The notes: generated by a model not told the origin, from the sequence alone. DNA of 58,897 nucleotides from Thermoactinomyces sp. DSM 45892 (GCF_900107305.1 NZ_FNPL01000019.1:1-58897), one strand, 5' to 3'. Positions 38,603 to 48,500 are shown, numbered from the stretch's first letter. Numbers and translations: made by a program.

Positions 38603-40072
38603 ATGAAACACAATTTTGCTTCGGCCCTGCACACAGATCAGTACCAAATTACGATGATGTTTGCCCATTGGAAACAAGGAAATCATACCAAAAGGCGTGC
38701 ATTTGATCTTTACTTCCGCACCCTTCCCTTCGGCAATGGATATGCTGTTTTTGCAGGGTTAGAGCGGGCTATTACTTACTTGCAAAATGTCCGATTCACC
38801 GAAGAAGACCTTTCCTACATACAATCTTTATCTCCATCCTATAATGCCCCATTTTTAGAATATCTCCGCCAATTTCGCTTTACAGGAGATTTGTATGCAT
38901 TTCGTGAAGGCTCGCTCATCTTTCCAAACGAGCCGGTCATGCGCTTAGAGGGAAATGTGAATGAACTTCATCTCATTGAGACGGCTTTATTAAACTTTAC
39001 AGGCTTTCAGACGCTAGTAGCTACCAAGGCAGCTCGTATTCGTCATATCGTCGGGGAGCAAGATACATTGATGGAATTTGGAACCCGTCGTGCTCAAGAA
39101 GCAGATGCCGCAGTCTGGGGAGCACGATCCGCCTATATCTCTGGCTTTAACGCCACTTCTAATGTACTGGCAGGGAAAACATTTGGTATCCCAACTAGCG
39201 GTACACATGCTCATGCTTGGGTGCAAGATTTCTCTAGTGAATTAGAAGCGTTTCGTGCCTATGCAGATGCATTTCCCGATCAAGCCGTCTTACTGGTTGA
39301 TACCTATGACACGCTAAAGAGTGGTGTTCCCCATGCAATTCAAGTTGGGCTGGAGTTACGGGAGAAAGGTTATACCTTAAAAGGAATTCGATTAGATAGC
39401 GGAGATTTAGCATATCTTTCTAAACAAGCCCGCAGAATGCTGGATGAAGCAGGATTAACAGATACAAAGATTGTCGCTTCAAATGATCTAGATGAACAAA
39501 CCATTCTAAATCTAAAAGCCCAAGGGGCCCGAATCGACAGTTGGGGTGTTGGAACCAAACTCATTACCGCTCACGATCAACCATCTCTCGGTTGTGTTTA
39601 TAAGATGGTCTCGCGATTAGAAGAAAACCAGTGGACACCTACGCTTAAAATTTCATCTAATCCGATCAAAGTATCAACTCCCGGCCGAAAAAAAATCGTC
39701 CGAATCATCGATTTAAAAACAAACAAAGCGCAGGCAGACTACATCATGGAAGTAAACGAGGAGCTAAATCCAGCCGAACCTCTCTTGTTAATTCACCCTG
39801 TTCACTCATTTAAGAAGAAAACAATCCGGAATTATCGAATTGAACCGCTCCATGTACCTATTTTTCAGGAAGGAAATCTTGTCTATTCATTACCAAAACT
39901 AGATGAGATCCGTCAATTCCATCAACAACAGATGGATCAGTTTTGGGAAGAGTATCTCCGCATCTTAAATCCAGAAGAATATGCTGTAAACCTCTCTGAT
40001 ACGCTTTGGGAAACGAAGAAGCAACTTCTGGATGAAATCCAAGAGCAAGTGCAAGATCTTTCGGAGCGGTGA
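38603..40072 (+). CDS. pncB: Nicotinate phosphoribosyltransferase
   Basis: The 489-residue enzyme turns nicotinate and PRPP into nicotinate mononucleotide for NAD salvage. Landmarks are LHTDQYQITM near the N-terminus, EFGTRRAQEADAAVWGARSAYISG (about 155-178), the GTHAHAWV catalytic histidine segment (near 200), and IRLDSGDL (near 262). Length and motifs match the bacterial type 2 family fully. GAGCGAG precedes the ATG and a clear terminator follows. Confidence 0.95.
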   Translation: MKHNFASALHTDQYQITMMFAHWKQGNHTKRRAFDLYFRTLPFGNGYAVFAGLERAITYLQNVRFTEEDLSYIQSLSPSYNAPFLEYLRQFRFTGDLYAFREGSLIFPNEPVMRLEGNVNELHLIETALLNFTGFQTLVATKAARIRHIVGEQDTLMEFGTRRAQEADAAVWGARSAYISGFNATSNVLAGKTFGIPTSGTHAHAWVQDFSSELEAFRAYADAFPDQAVLLVDTYDTLKSGVPHAIQVGLELREKGYTLKGIRLDSGDLAYLSKQARRMLDEAGLTDTKIVASNDLDEQTILNLKAQGARIDSWGVGTKLITAHDQPSLGCVYKMVSRLEENQWTPTLKISSNPIKVSTPGRKKIVRIIDLKTNKAQADYIMEVNEELNPAEPLLLIHPVHSFKKKTIRNYRIEPLHVPIFQEGNLVYSLPKLDEIRQFHQQQMDQFWEEYLRILNPEEYAVNLSDTLWETKKQLLDEIQEQVQDLSER

Positions 40073-40114
40073 CGGCAAGGTAAGGTCTATTTACAGATAC
40101 AAATTGATTGTAGC

Positions 40115-40146
40115 GGGTTGCCTAGAAGTGGATAGGCAACCCTTTT
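40115..40146 (+). terminator. Terminator of pncB
   Basis: GGGTTGCCTA (40115-40124) pairs with TAGGCAACCC (40133-40142), then TTTT. Confidence 0.85.
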
Positions 40147-40210
40147 CATTGAGCCTTGAAATGGGGCACTATTTTTACTGAGGGGAGCTTATTATTTTCT
40201 GATACCTCGC

Positions 40211-40255
40211 ATCTTTTTACAAATTATTTCCTTTTCAACAATTTTTCTATATAAT
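40211..40255. promoter_or_regulatory. Conserved AT-rich element and -10 box upstream of the hydrolase operon
   Basis: ATCTTTTTACAAATTA, 5 nt, TTTTCAACAA, 1 nt, TTTTC (40211-40247) repeats the element found at 21217-21255. A perfect TATAAT lies at 40250-40255, without a good -35, so activation through the element is possible. Confidence 0.5.
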
Positions 40256-40299
40256 CTAACTATAGTGAAAAATGTCGTTTTTTAAGGAGCAAGAGGTAG

Positions 40300-40902
40300 A
40301 TGAAACTAAGTAAATTTCAATTTTGGTTACTGATTGGCTTTACAGCCATCCTCATTTTTATTTTTATTAGTAGAATCCCTTTTGAAACAGAACAGCCAGC
40401 GGCCCAATCAGCATCTGAGAAGAATAAGCCACCTACCTTGATTCCTACCACACCGCCCCAAGATATAGAAGAAACGAAAAAAAAAGATCAACAAGATCCT
40501 GAAGCAAAACAAATATTAGAAAACCAGCAGAAACGGGAATCACAAGTAGAACCATTTCTCACTACATTTTTTAAAGATTTCTACCAATATGATACCAAAC
40601 AACCAACCGCACATGTAGAACGGGTAAAAAACCGCTTAGATTCCTCTCTCTACGAAATGTTAAAAGCTCAATATAAGGAGCCGTTTGCAGACACGAAGAA
40701 AATGGAATTCCGAGATTTTAAAATCGAGTCGAGAGCTACCGAGGATACACAAGATATTCGTCTAGAGCTAATCGCCCATATTACCTTTACTGGCTCTGAT
40801 AACAAAGCTGTAACCGAACCTCAATTCATCTCAATCCTATTAAAGCCCAGTGGCGATACATGGAAGGTAAGGTGGTTAGAAAGTGCCAATGCTGCCGACT
40901 AA
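40300..40902 (+). CDS. Single-span membrane protein with VirB8/TcpC-like outer domain
   Basis: The 200-residue protein has one membrane segment (9-26), a Pro/Lys/Gln-rich linker (30-75) and an external domain (about 85-197). The domain starts with VEPFLTTFFKDFYQYDT and ends with a strand pair around TWKVRWLES, much like each half of the TcpC-like protein at 18882, so an NTF2/VirB8-type fold is likely. Its stop lies inside the wall-hydrolase gene, so the two are coupled. The fold call is inference. Confidence 0.5.
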   Translation: MKLSKFQFWLLIGFTAILIFIFISRIPFETEQPAAQSASEKNKPPTLIPTTPPQDIEETKKKDQQDPEAKQILENQQKRESQVEPFLTTFFKDFYQYDTKQPTAHVERVKNRLDSSLYEMLKAQYKEPFADTKKMEFRDFKIESRATEDTQDIRLELIAHITFTGSDNKAVTEPQFISILLKPSGDTWKVRWLESANAAD

Positions 40903-42280
40903 CCTAAACAACAGAAAAGATCGAGATTCCCTTATGGCCCTTTTTATTGGAATGGGCACGCTCCCTAGCATTTTGATCCTTCTACTCATCACCTTTACGA
41001 TCTTTATGGTGATCCCCTTTCTAAATAAACCGGAAGCCTTACCTGAAGATGGCACGACCACCACTATGTCTATCTTTCGCGACTATTACGAAGAAGCCGC
41101 CGCAAAATACAACATGCCTTGGGAAATCCTAGCGGCAATTCATGCGAAAAGCCCTCCATACTCTTCACATGCTTCTAAAGTAAGTGGAGCGGTTCCTGAT
41201 GTAAAGTATAAAGAGTATATCGAGTCGGCCCTTCATCGTTGGAACAAAGATCGAAAATATCAAGTTACACCTGCTTTAGTTGCCGCCGTGATGGAGCAAG
41301 AGAGTAATTTTAATCCAAATGTCGTTTCTTCTGCTGGAGCTGTTGGCTTAATGCAACTCATGCCCTCTAACTGTGAGGCTCGTCAGTGGAGTATTCAAGA
41401 TTGCAAAATCCCGGTTAATAATATCGATCGCGGCGTCCAGCTTCTAGTGAACCATCTAAATCATTACAATGGAAACATAAAATACACACTAGCTGCTTAT
41501 AATGCTGGAGCGGGAAATGTAAAGCGTTATGGTGGAGTTCCACCGTTTCAAGAGACACAAAATTATGTAAAAAAAGTCCCCGAACGAATGGGCAAATTTG
41601 CTGGAGAAGCAAACCTTGCACCCGTTAAAGATTACATTTTCGACTTGGCCCAAACGTTAAAAGAAGAAGCCGATACACAAAAAGGAATTTGTAAAAAGGA
41701 TGCAACCCATCAGTTAGGAGAACAAACCGTTAACACCTACGGTGACAACGTCATCTGTGGCATTTACAAACTAGATTCAAAATTTGCAGGTGATGGTGGC
41801 TGGGATTATGTAAATGAGGTAGCCTCTCAGGCGAATGTCTTTACAGGTAGAGTTACGATTGATGGGAATGTGAAATATACTGGAGGAACACTTGTCTGGC
41901 CCGTAGCCAACTGCCCAATTACAGGAAGATGGAATGAACGTAGACCTGGACACTTTCATCGTGGACTTGATCTAGCTTGTGCCGAAAATACCTTAGTCCG
42001 TGCAGCCGGTGATGGCGTGATCTATATAGATAAAGATAATCCAGGTGGTTTTGGCCATTACTTAGGCATCAAGCATACTAATGGACTCATTTCTTGGTAC
42101 GGACATACCATCCCCTACGGAAACATCCATGTCGGTACAAAGGTAACCAAAGGCCAATATATCGCTCAAATCAAGCAAATCGGCCGCTCAACTGGTCCCC
42201 ATCTTCACTTTGAGGTGCACGTCGGCTCAAATCCCTCTTCCGATGCCCGAGATCCGCTATTATTTCTGCAAAAAAAATAA
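40883..42280 (+). CDS. Bifunctional wall hydrolase: lytic transglycosylase plus M23 peptidase (CwlT/TcpG-like)
   Basis: The 465-residue protein has a membrane anchor (25-47), a short NMPWEILAAI segment (77-86), an SLT domain (about 125-225) with catalytic E140 (EQESNFNP) and GLMQLMP, and a C-terminal M23 domain with zinc ligands H359/D363 and H440/H442 (HLHFE). Gram-positive conjugation machines need such a two-domain hydrolase to open the wall (CwlT in ICEBs1, TcpG in pCW3, though there the second domain is NlpC/P60). Start GTG 40883 or ATG 40889. The partner operon lacks such a gene. Confidence 0.88.
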   Translation: MPMLPTNLNNRKDRDSLMALFIGMGTLPSILILLLITFTIFMVIPFLNKPEALPEDGTTTTMSIFRDYYEEAAAKYNMPWEILAAIHAKSPPYSSHASKVSGAVPDVKYKEYIESALHRWNKDRKYQVTPALVAAVMEQESNFNPNVVSSAGAVGLMQLMPSNCEARQWSIQDCKIPVNNIDRGVQLLVNHLNHYNGNIKYTLAAYNAGAGNVKRYGGVPPFQETQNYVKKVPERMGKFAGEANLAPVKDYIFDLAQTLKEEADTQKGICKKDATHQLGEQTVNTYGDNVICGIYKLDSKFAGDGGWDYVNEVASQANVFTGRVTIDGNVKYTGGTLVWPVANCPITGRWNERRPGHFHRGLDLACAENTLVRAAGDGVIYIDKDNPGGFGHYLGIKHTNGLISWYGHTIPYGNIHVGTKVTKGQYIAQIKQIGRSTGPHLHFEVHVGSNPSSDARDPLLFLQKK

Positions 42281-42308
42281 CCTAGGCTATGTGCTAGGTT
42301 ATTTTTTT
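42271..42308. terminator. Bidirectional terminator after the hydrolase gene
   Basis: A perfect 15-bp stem, AAAAAAATAACCTAG (42271-42285) with CTAGGTTATTTTTTT (42294-42308). Confidence 0.9.
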
Positions 42309-42319
42309 GCAAGTAAAGT

Positions 42320-42868
42320 CTATGACTCCTCATCACAACTAGTAGAAAACAAAATAGAAACTTCGCAAATTTGATTTCTTAAAACATCTTGAAATACATT
42401 TGCAGCAACTCCAGTAAAAGTATTACATAGATTTGAGATATCATCATTAAAAAACTGAATGACTTCTGGCTTGAAAACAGGGTAGACAGCGTCTGGTTCA
42501 TCGGGTAGTTGAGGTTGTACGACAACTTCTTGGAAGAAGTCATTACCGGTTAATGCAGTCTGAAAGATGCTTGCGATTTCGAAAGCATCTAAAGGACAAG
42601 GTAAGGGAGTAATCAGTTCTCCATGCGTATTAATAACGACAACTAAGACTTCGACATTTCCGAAGGTTTTCGTAGGGTGGAGGAGCGTAGCGATGGCCTT
42701 CGCTTTTTCATTGTCTGATACTATGACAATGATAAGATAAACATCTACAACCGGAATAAGGGGGCCTACTGTTACACTAGGATCCGCACCCACTGAGTAC
42801 TTGATTTCATTAAAATATGTGACCCACGGCGGGGAAAGCTCCACATTTTTCGTCTCGATCATATTCAT
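42320..42868 (-). CDS. Unknown acidic protein
   Basis: The 182-residue protein has no signal peptide and no clear membrane span, although a beta-rich hydrophobic core (PLIPVVDVYLIIVIVS, near 35-52; VEVLVVVIN, near 72) is evident. It is acidic, with three cysteines in the C-terminal half. I do not recognise the family. Its upstream region has CATATTATA, like a sigma-K -10, without a matching -35. Sporulation expression is possible but weakly supported. Confidence 0.6.
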   Translation of the reverse strand: MNMIETKNVELSPPWVTYFNEIKYSVGADPSVTVGPLIPVVDVYLIIVIVSDNEKAKAIATLLHPTKTFGNVEVLVVVINTHGELITPLPCPLDAFEIASIFQTALTGNDFFQEVVVQPQLPDEPDAVYPVFKPEVIQFFNDDISNLCNTFTGVAANVFQDVLRNQICEVSILFSTSCDEES

Positions 42869-43043
42869 AGAAGAAGGCCTCCCATATTGTTTTCTTTCAT
42901 ATAATATGTGGAGATTAAGAGAAGTGACTCTTATACAAATCTATTTAATTCATATATGGATGAATCGAGATTGTTTACGCTCTAGGGAAATCATAAATGT
43001 ACGGATACGACTTTATCGGATTGACCTCGCCGTATCCGATCAA

Positions 43044-44141
43044 TCACTTATGTATCCCAAGCGACCGATCCTGTCTCCTTAGCGCATACAAACGATACGC
43101 ATGTACCACGATCACCTTCGACACAGCATAGGTAGGAACCGCCAGCAACAGCCCCAGGAACCCCCCTAAGCTACCTGCCACTAATAACACCAAAATAATC
43201 GTCAATGGATGAATCTGTAAACTTTTCCCCATCACATAAGGTGAGATGAGATTGCCTTCGAGTTGCTGTGCGATGACAGCGACAATGACTACTTGGTACA
43301 CCATATCAGGCGAGGTAATCAATGCCACGATGAGCGCTGGAATCGTTCCTAATAAAGGGCCGATAAATGGGATCACATTGGTAAACATTGCGATAATCGC
43401 CAGTAGGAGCGAGTAATCGATTCCGATGATGAGATAACCGATGTACAACAATGCTCCAATCGACATGCTGACAATCACTTGACCTTTGATATACGAGCTA
43501 AGCGCTTGATCTAAGTCACGTAATATCGCCATTCCTTGCTTCCTCTCCCACTCGGGGAACAGTTGCAAGAAATAATCGGGCGTTTTATGTCCTTCCCGTA
43601 ACATGTAATACAAGATAAATGGAACCGTAACCAGAACCGTGATGATGTTGGTAACGACACTAATGAAATTAGCAATGTTATTACCGATTACAGCGTAACT
43701 CGTTTTCAGATAGCCTACTACCGTTTGAGATATCTCATTCCAATCGACATACGGCTCAATCCAAGGATGATGTGACATTTTGACAAACTGTACTTGTGCC
43801 ACATCCATCATCGTCGGGAGATTTTTGATTAATTTCTCGACTTGATCGCTCAGTGGGGGACCGATTAAAAATCCAAATAGGACCATCAATCCGATCCCGA
43901 TTAGATAAATGGTTAAAATAGCAAGAGATCGTGGAAATCGAAGTTTCATTAGGGTATCCACGACGGGACGAAGCAAATAAAACAAGACCCCTGATATGAG
44001 AAATGGGAAAAATAAAGTTTGGAAAAAAATAACAACCGGATGAAAGATAAAGCTAATTTGACTTCCGAGCAGTATAATTAAAAACAATATAACGATCCCA
44101 TAACCAAACAAAAACCACTTTGATTGGGGCATTCGATTCAC
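43044..44141 (-). CDS. AI-2E family transporter (PerM/YtvI type)
   Basis: The 365-residue protein has about eight hydrophobic segments and the family blocks: FPFLISGVLFYLLRPVVD near 45, VPFILYYMLREG (about 173-184), a cytoplasmic loop around 205 and the C-terminal PLLGTIPALIVAL and LEGNLISPYVMGKSL (near 300). Some members export autoinducer-2 and others exchange ions with protons; this one cannot be assigned. Its start overlaps the stop of the yihY-like gene (GTGA or ATG 9 nt on), indicating coupling. Confidence 0.88.
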   Translation of the reverse strand: MNRMPQSKWFLFGYGIVILFLIILLGSQISFIFHPVVIFFQTLFFPFLISGVLFYLLRPVVDTLMKLRFPRSLAILTIYLIGIGLMVLFGFLIGPPLSDQVEKLIKNLPTMMDVAQVQFVKMSHHPWIEPYVDWNEISQTVVGYLKTSYAVIGNNIANFISVVTNIITVLVTVPFILYYMLREGHKTPDYFLQLFPEWERKQGMAILRDLDQALSSYIKGQVIVSMSIGALLYIGYLIIGIDYSLLLAIIAMFTNVIPFIGPLLGTIPALIVALITSPDMVYQVVIVAVIAQQLEGNLISPYVMGKSLQIHPLTIILVLLVAGSLGGFLGLLLAVPTYAVSKVIVVHAYRLYALRRQDRSLGIHK

Positions 44142-44995
44142 CCGCTTTCCTGTTTACTGTCCTTCATTCTGTCCAGAATCTGACAAAGGGTGGCGTTAAA
44201 CATCCCGCCTATAATTAAAATGAGCGCGCTTAAATAGAACCAACCCAATAACACCATCCAAGCTCCTAAATTCCCATACACTAATGAGTAATTGCCAAAT
44301 CTCCCTACATAGATCGCAAAAAAGTATGAGCTGATTTGCCAACCAAATGTAGCAAATAATGCCCCAGGGAGTGCATCCCGATATCCGACGTGGGTGTGAG
44401 GAGCAAATACATATAGGAAGAAAAAAACGATAAATAAAATCATACTCCCTGCCGACCAACGTAGAAGCAACCATATATCAATAAAGCCTGATGTTGCCCC
44501 GAGCCAAGGGAATAGGGTATGCGCCAACACTTCCCCAAATATAGAAACAACTAGCGAAACAATCAACCCTATTAAAATACCTACCATCAAGAAAAAGCCG
44601 ACCCATAACTGCTTCCAAAAAGTACGTTCTTGCTTTACTTGATACGCATTATTTAATATACGTATAATAGAGTGGAATGCGAGTGAGGCGATATAGATGG
44701 TTGCCACCAAGCTGATCGAAAGTGCTTTACCATTCTTTTGATCCATAATACCATACAAATTGGTACGAATAAGTTCATAAGTAGAGGGTGGCGCATAAGG
44801 ATGGATTGTTTCAAGAAGCTCTGTACCTGAAATCGGAAGATATCCAATGATCGTGAAAGCTAACATTAAAAATGGAAATAATGAAAGCAACAGATAATAT
44901 GCCAATTGAGCCGCTAAGTCCCCCATCCGATCTTCAAAATAGCGATGTGTAATTGTAATGATTACCTCTTTGCATATTTTCCATATGTATAACAA
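44138..44995 (-). CDS. YihY/BrkB family membrane protein
   Basis: The 285-residue protein has six hydrophobic segments and the family blocks DLAAQLAYYLLLSLFPFLM (about 25-43), GNYSLVYGNLGAWMVLLGWFYLSALILIIGG (near 225-260). The family, once called RNase BN, has no proven function. The start is unsure: TTG 44995 directly abuts AAAGGAG, too close for an ideal site, and no better in-frame start is seen before the conserved region. It forms an operon with the AI-2E gene. Confidence 0.85.
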   Translation of the reverse strand: MLYIWKICKEVIITITHRYFEDRMGDLAAQLAYYLLLSLFPFLMLAFTIIGYLPISGTELLETIHPYAPPSTYELIRTNLYGIMDQKNGKALSISLVATIYIASLAFHSIIRILNNAYQVKQERTFWKQLWVGFFLMVGILIGLIVSLVVSIFGEVLAHTLFPWLGATSGFIDIWLLLRWSAGSMILFIVFFFLYVFAPHTHVGYRDALPGALFATFGWQISSYFFAIYVGRFGNYSLVYGNLGAWMVLLGWFYLSALILIIGGMFNATLCQILDRMKDSKQESG

Positions 44996-45085
44996 CTCCT
45001 TTCCCCTTTCCGTTTTAGCGTTTAATCTATTTATAGCCTTTTTTTTTGATATACAATCTTACATAAAAAACCGAGGTGAACCAAC

Positions 45086-46414
45086 ATGACCCTAATCTCA
45101 CTTCATGAAATGGGCGAAGTAATCCGCAGAGTAAGAAAAGAACGTGGATTAAGACTGGAAGACTTGGCAGACGAAAATATCTCCCCTGCCACTGTTAGTA
45201 ATATTGAGCGTGGTGTAGCGCATGTAAGTCCAGAAAAAGTAACCTATTTGCTAGATAAATTAGATATCCCTGTCCAAAAGCTACCTGAAATTCTAGAAAA
45301 AGAACAACAAGAATTACAAGAGTTATTTGTTCAGCTACAAATCGTTAGTACTCTTCGCGAGATCGGAAAATTTGATGAAGCTTTACAAACCCTAGACAGC
45401 ATGCCTGTTGATGATCATCATCCGTTAATTCCTCAAGTTTACTACTCCAAAGGTAGATGTTATTTTTCGAAAAAGAAGTATCGCCAAGCAGAGCGCGCTT
45501 TTCATAATGCGATTCGCAGTGCCCAACAAGGAGAAAACCGAGAAAATAACATTGAATCGGCTGGTTACCTCATGTTAGGTGTGATCTGTTATCTCCAAAA
45601 CAGCCTTTCTCAAGCCCTCACCTATGCAAATCAGGGCTTAAACGTCTGGGTACAGGGGGGAGAGCGCCTTCATATTCGGCATCTCCTACTGAGAAACAAA
45701 GGGGTCTGCCTACAGCGTTTAGGTCGTATTACAGAAGGGATGCAATTAATCCAAGAGATATGGGACGAAGTAGAGCAAGTGGATCGAATTGAAACAAAAC
45801 TAATGTTCTATTGGCTCCGAGCTGATTTTTCGAAACGCTCCGGTTTCCTTGATGAAGCAATCCAGTTTACCTTACAAGGAATTACCCTTGCGAGAAGAAA
45901 TGGGAAGCTCGTCTCCCTATTCGAACTCTGGACACTTCTTGGCTCCATCTACCTAGAGCAGAAGAAATATCACTTAGCCGAACAAGCTCTCGAGACAGCC
46001 CAAAAGCTACGCGGATCTTTCCCAGATGGCGCGCGATTAGCCAGCGTCTATACCCAATTCGGCCTTCTATCTATGGTAAATGAAGAACTAGACAAGTCCT
46101 ACGAATATTTTCTGGAGGCCATTACGATTTCCAAGAAATATCAAGATGCAGCACGCCTGATTTCGAATCTATCTGTCATGGGTGAGATTTGCCGTAAACG
46201 AGGGCAGACAGCGGAAGCCATCGAGCATTTACAGCAAGCGGTAGCTCTAGCAGAAAAGCATGAGTATAAAGAAAGAGAAGCAAAACTATGGATGCAACTA
46301 GCTAGCTGCTATGAGGGAATCGATGATAAGGAATTTATCCATTGTATGCGGAAGACGTATTCTCTTCAGCAAACGAAACAAGAGTCCTATATCGTTCACA
46401 ACGATATTATCTAA
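45086..46414 (+). CDS. HTH-XRE regulator with TPR repeats (RRNPP/NprR-like)
   Basis: The 442-residue protein has an XRE helix-turn-helix (about 9-63; IRRVRKERGLRLEDLA, SPATVSNIERG) and a long array of TPR units (about 105-430). Size and plan match NprR and other RRNPP receptors that bind short secreted peptides. I looked for a small export-peptide gene on either side and found none (79 bp downstream, about 90 bp upstream), so the signal, if any, is encoded elsewhere. GAGGTG upstream of the ATG. Confidence 0.8.
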   Translation: MTLISLHEMGEVIRRVRKERGLRLEDLADENISPATVSNIERGVAHVSPEKVTYLLDKLDIPVQKLPEILEKEQQELQELFVQLQIVSTLREIGKFDEALQTLDSMPVDDHHPLIPQVYYSKGRCYFSKKKYRQAERAFHNAIRSAQQGENRENNIESAGYLMLGVICYLQNSLSQALTYANQGLNVWVQGGERLHIRHLLLRNKGVCLQRLGRITEGMQLIQEIWDEVEQVDRIETKLMFYWLRADFSKRSGFLDEAIQFTLQGITLARRNGKLVSLFELWTLLGSIYLEQKKYHLAEQALETAQKLRGSFPDGARLASVYTQFGLLSMVNEELDKSYEYFLEAITISKKYQDAARLISNLSVMGEICRKRGQTAEAIEHLQQAVALAEKHEYKEREAKLWMQLASCYEGIDDKEFIHCMRKTYSLQQTKQESYIVHNDII

Positions 46415-46416
46415 TC

Positions 46417-46445
46417 TTTAGTACCCAAATCGAGTGTGCTATACT
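46417..46445 (+). promoter_or_regulatory. Candidate promoter of the dapH operon
   Basis: TTTAGT (46417-46422), 17 bp, TATACT (46440-46445). The -35 is weak. Confidence 0.4.
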
Positions 46446-46493
46446 TTAACAAGTTAGCTGTATTTTTTAGAATGCCAAAGGGGATGAACACCT

Positions 46494-47204
46494 ATGAAAC
46501 TGATGGATGCGAATCAGATCATTGACTTTATCAAGAACAGCGAGAAAAAAACTCCTGTAAAAGTATACATAAAAGGACAGTTAGAAAGTGTATCCTTTGG
46601 AGAAAATATAAAATCATTTATTAACGGCAATGTAGGCACCCTTTTTGGTGATTGGAAAGACATCAAGCCACTCTTACAGGCACATGAGTCTCAGATCGAA
46701 GACTTCGTGATAGAAAACGATCGGCGCAACTCTGCTATTCCGCTTCTTGAAAACAAACATATCCATGCTCGTATCGAACCAGGAGCTATTATTCGTGATC
46801 AAGTCGAAATCGGGGCAAACGCAGTCATCATGATGGGAGCTGTCATTAATATCGGCTCTGTGATCGGGGAAGGAACCATGGTCGACATGAATGCAGTGAT
46901 CGGCGGACGTGGTACCGTGGGTAAAAATTGTCACATCGGAGCAGGCGTTGTGATCGCAGGGGTGATCGAGCCACCGTCCGCTACTCCAGTCATCGTAGAA
47001 GATAATGTATTAATCGGAGCAAATGCGGTGGTCTTAGAAGGGGTCCGTATTGGAGAGGGTTCCGTCGTAGCCGCTGGAGCCGTTGTGGTAGACGACGTTC
47101 CGCCAAATGTGGTGGTAGCGGGTACTCCTGCTCGGATCATCAAAGAGATCGATGAAAAAACCCGCTCTAAAACTGAAATCAAACAAGAATTACGCCAATT
47201 GTAG
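46494..47204 (+). CDS. dapH: Tetrahydrodipicolinate N-acetyltransferase
   Basis: The 236-residue protein has the N-terminal DapH domain (1-85; [24 protein letters not shown]) and a left-handed beta-helix of hexapeptide repeats (about 88-215; [44 protein letters not shown] in shorter units). It acetylates tetrahydrodipicolinate in the acetyl branch of lysine/diaminopimelate synthesis. It leads the operon with the aminotransferase and deacetylase for the next two steps. AGGGGATG lies before the ATG. Confidence 0.95.
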   Translation: MKLMDANQIIDFIKNSEKKTPVKVYIKGQLESVSFGENIKSFINGNVGTLFGDWKDIKPLLQAHESQIEDFVIENDRRNSAIPLLENKHIHARIEPGAIIRDQVEIGANAVIMMGAVINIGSVIGEGTMVDMNAVIGGRGTVGKNCHIGAGVVIAGVIEPPSATPVIVEDNVLIGANAVVLEGVRIGEGSVVAAGAVVVDDVPPNVVVAGTPARIIKEIDEKTRSKTEIKQELRQL

Positions 47205-47210
47205 CAGAGA

Positions 47211-47230
47211 GGGCCCTTCGGGGCTCCTTT
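47211..47230 (+). terminator. UUCG-capped hairpin between dapH and the aminotransferase gene
   Basis: GGGCCC (47211-47216) and GGGCTC (47221-47226) close a TTCG tetraloop, followed by CTTTT. Short but stable; it may lower expression of the downstream genes or be a processing site. Confidence 0.45.
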
Positions 47231-47262
47231 TCATATTTCAAACTCGTGTGAGGTGACGCTTC

Positions 47263-48468
47263 ATGAAATCGACTCAGGAACTAGATGAAACCTTTATCAT
47301 GCATACGGTAAAACGCCTTCCCATCGCCATTGATCACGCCCATGGCAATTATCTACATGATATGGAAGGCAATACATACTTAGACCTTTTCACAGGTCTT
47401 GGGGTCAATACACTCGGCCACTCCCACCCTCGTCTCATGGAAACATTAGTGGAACAAGGAAAACGTTTTCTACATATTAGCAACCTTTTCTTAAACTCCC
47501 CTGCTATTTCGCTAGCGCAAAGGCTTGTCGAGAATACTGTCCAAGATGGAAAAGTATACTTCTGCAACTCTGGTGCCGAAGCAACAGAAGCTGCTATTAA
47601 ACTCATACACAAATGGAGTAAGACATATGCTCCTGATCGACACGGCATAATCGTGTATACAAATGGCTTTCACGGCCGAACACTAGGTGCAGTCCGTCTC
47701 ACACGTCAATCTCATATTTATCAAGATTTTCCAGAGTTAAACTACCCTGTGTTTGAAGCAACAACCATCGAACAACTAGAAGACATTTGCCATGCCGAAA
47801 AGCCCGCCGCTGCCCTATTCGAACCGATTCTTGGCGCTGGCGGCGTTCATGCCCTATCACACAACTTTCTGCTCCGTGCCCAAGAATTATGCCAAGAACA
47901 CGGAATGCTATTTGCTCTCGATGAGATTCAAACCGGCATCGGACGTACAGGCTCTCTATTTGCCTATCAACATGAAGACTTACCGGGACTCCATCCTGAT
48001 CTTATCCTATTTGCTAAAGGGATTGGTGGCGGACTTCCACTTGGCGGAATCATCGCAAATCACAAAGCAGCCGACGTATTCGGGTACGGCGATCATGGAA
48101 CCACCTTTGCCCCCTCCCCTCTCAGCGCGGCCCTAGGAAATACCGTCCTAGATCTATTGCTAGAAGAAGGATTATTAGAAAAAGGACGTCTCGCCGCACA
48201 AGAACTTTGGGCTGGCTTACACATGCTACAAGGGCAATTCCCCGAACAAATCACCACCATCCAAGGTCGTGGTATGATGATCGGAATTCGCACCCAGCTC
48301 ACAGCAGAACAAGTCACTCATATCCAAAGTGAACTCCTGAAACACGGTATCCTAGTAGACATCGCTGCCAAAACCGTCATCAGACTTCTCCCACCTCTAA
48401 CCCTACAAAAGAGCGAAACCAAACATTTCCTCACTACTATAAGGGAAGTCTTACTACAGTTAGCCTAA
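47263..48468 (+). CDS. Class III aminotransferase, likely N-acetyl-diaminopimelate aminotransferase
   Basis: The 401-residue PLP enzyme is ArgD-like: [31 protein letters not shown] (about 101-114), [21 protein letters not shown] (near 221) and the PLP lysine in LFAKGIGGG (about 251). Bacillus uses PatA, a class I/II aminotransferase, for this step; enteric bacteria use ArgD for the succinylated analogue. Being between dapH and dapL, it most likely forms N-acetyl-L,L-diaminopimelate. A role in arginine synthesis is the alternative. GAGGTGA precedes the ATG. Confidence 0.85.
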   Translation: MKSTQELDETFIMHTVKRLPIAIDHAHGNYLHDMEGNTYLDLFTGLGVNTLGHSHPRLMETLVEQGKRFLHISNLFLNSPAISLAQRLVENTVQDGKVYFCNSGAEATEAAIKLIHKWSKTYAPDRHGIIVYTNGFHGRTLGAVRLTRQSHIYQDFPELNYPVFEATTIEQLEDICHAEKPAAALFEPILGAGGVHALSHNFLLRAQELCQEHGMLFALDEIQTGIGRTGSLFAYQHEDLPGLHPDLILFAKGIGGGLPLGGIIANHKAADVFGYGDHGTTFAPSPLSAALGNTVLDLLLEEGLLEKGRLAAQELWAGLHMLQGQFPEQITTIQGRGMMIGIRTQLTAEQVTHIQSELLKHGILVDIAAKTVIRLLPPLTLQKSETKHFLTTIREVLLQLA

Positions 48469-48500
48469 TCATCGTCAACCCTGAAAGGAGAACCACACCG

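Noticed and set aside
43002-43038. CGGATACG/CGTATCCG inverted repeat after the AI-2E gene as terminator
   Set aside because: Long loop and no T-run on the minus strand; too weak to list as a feature.
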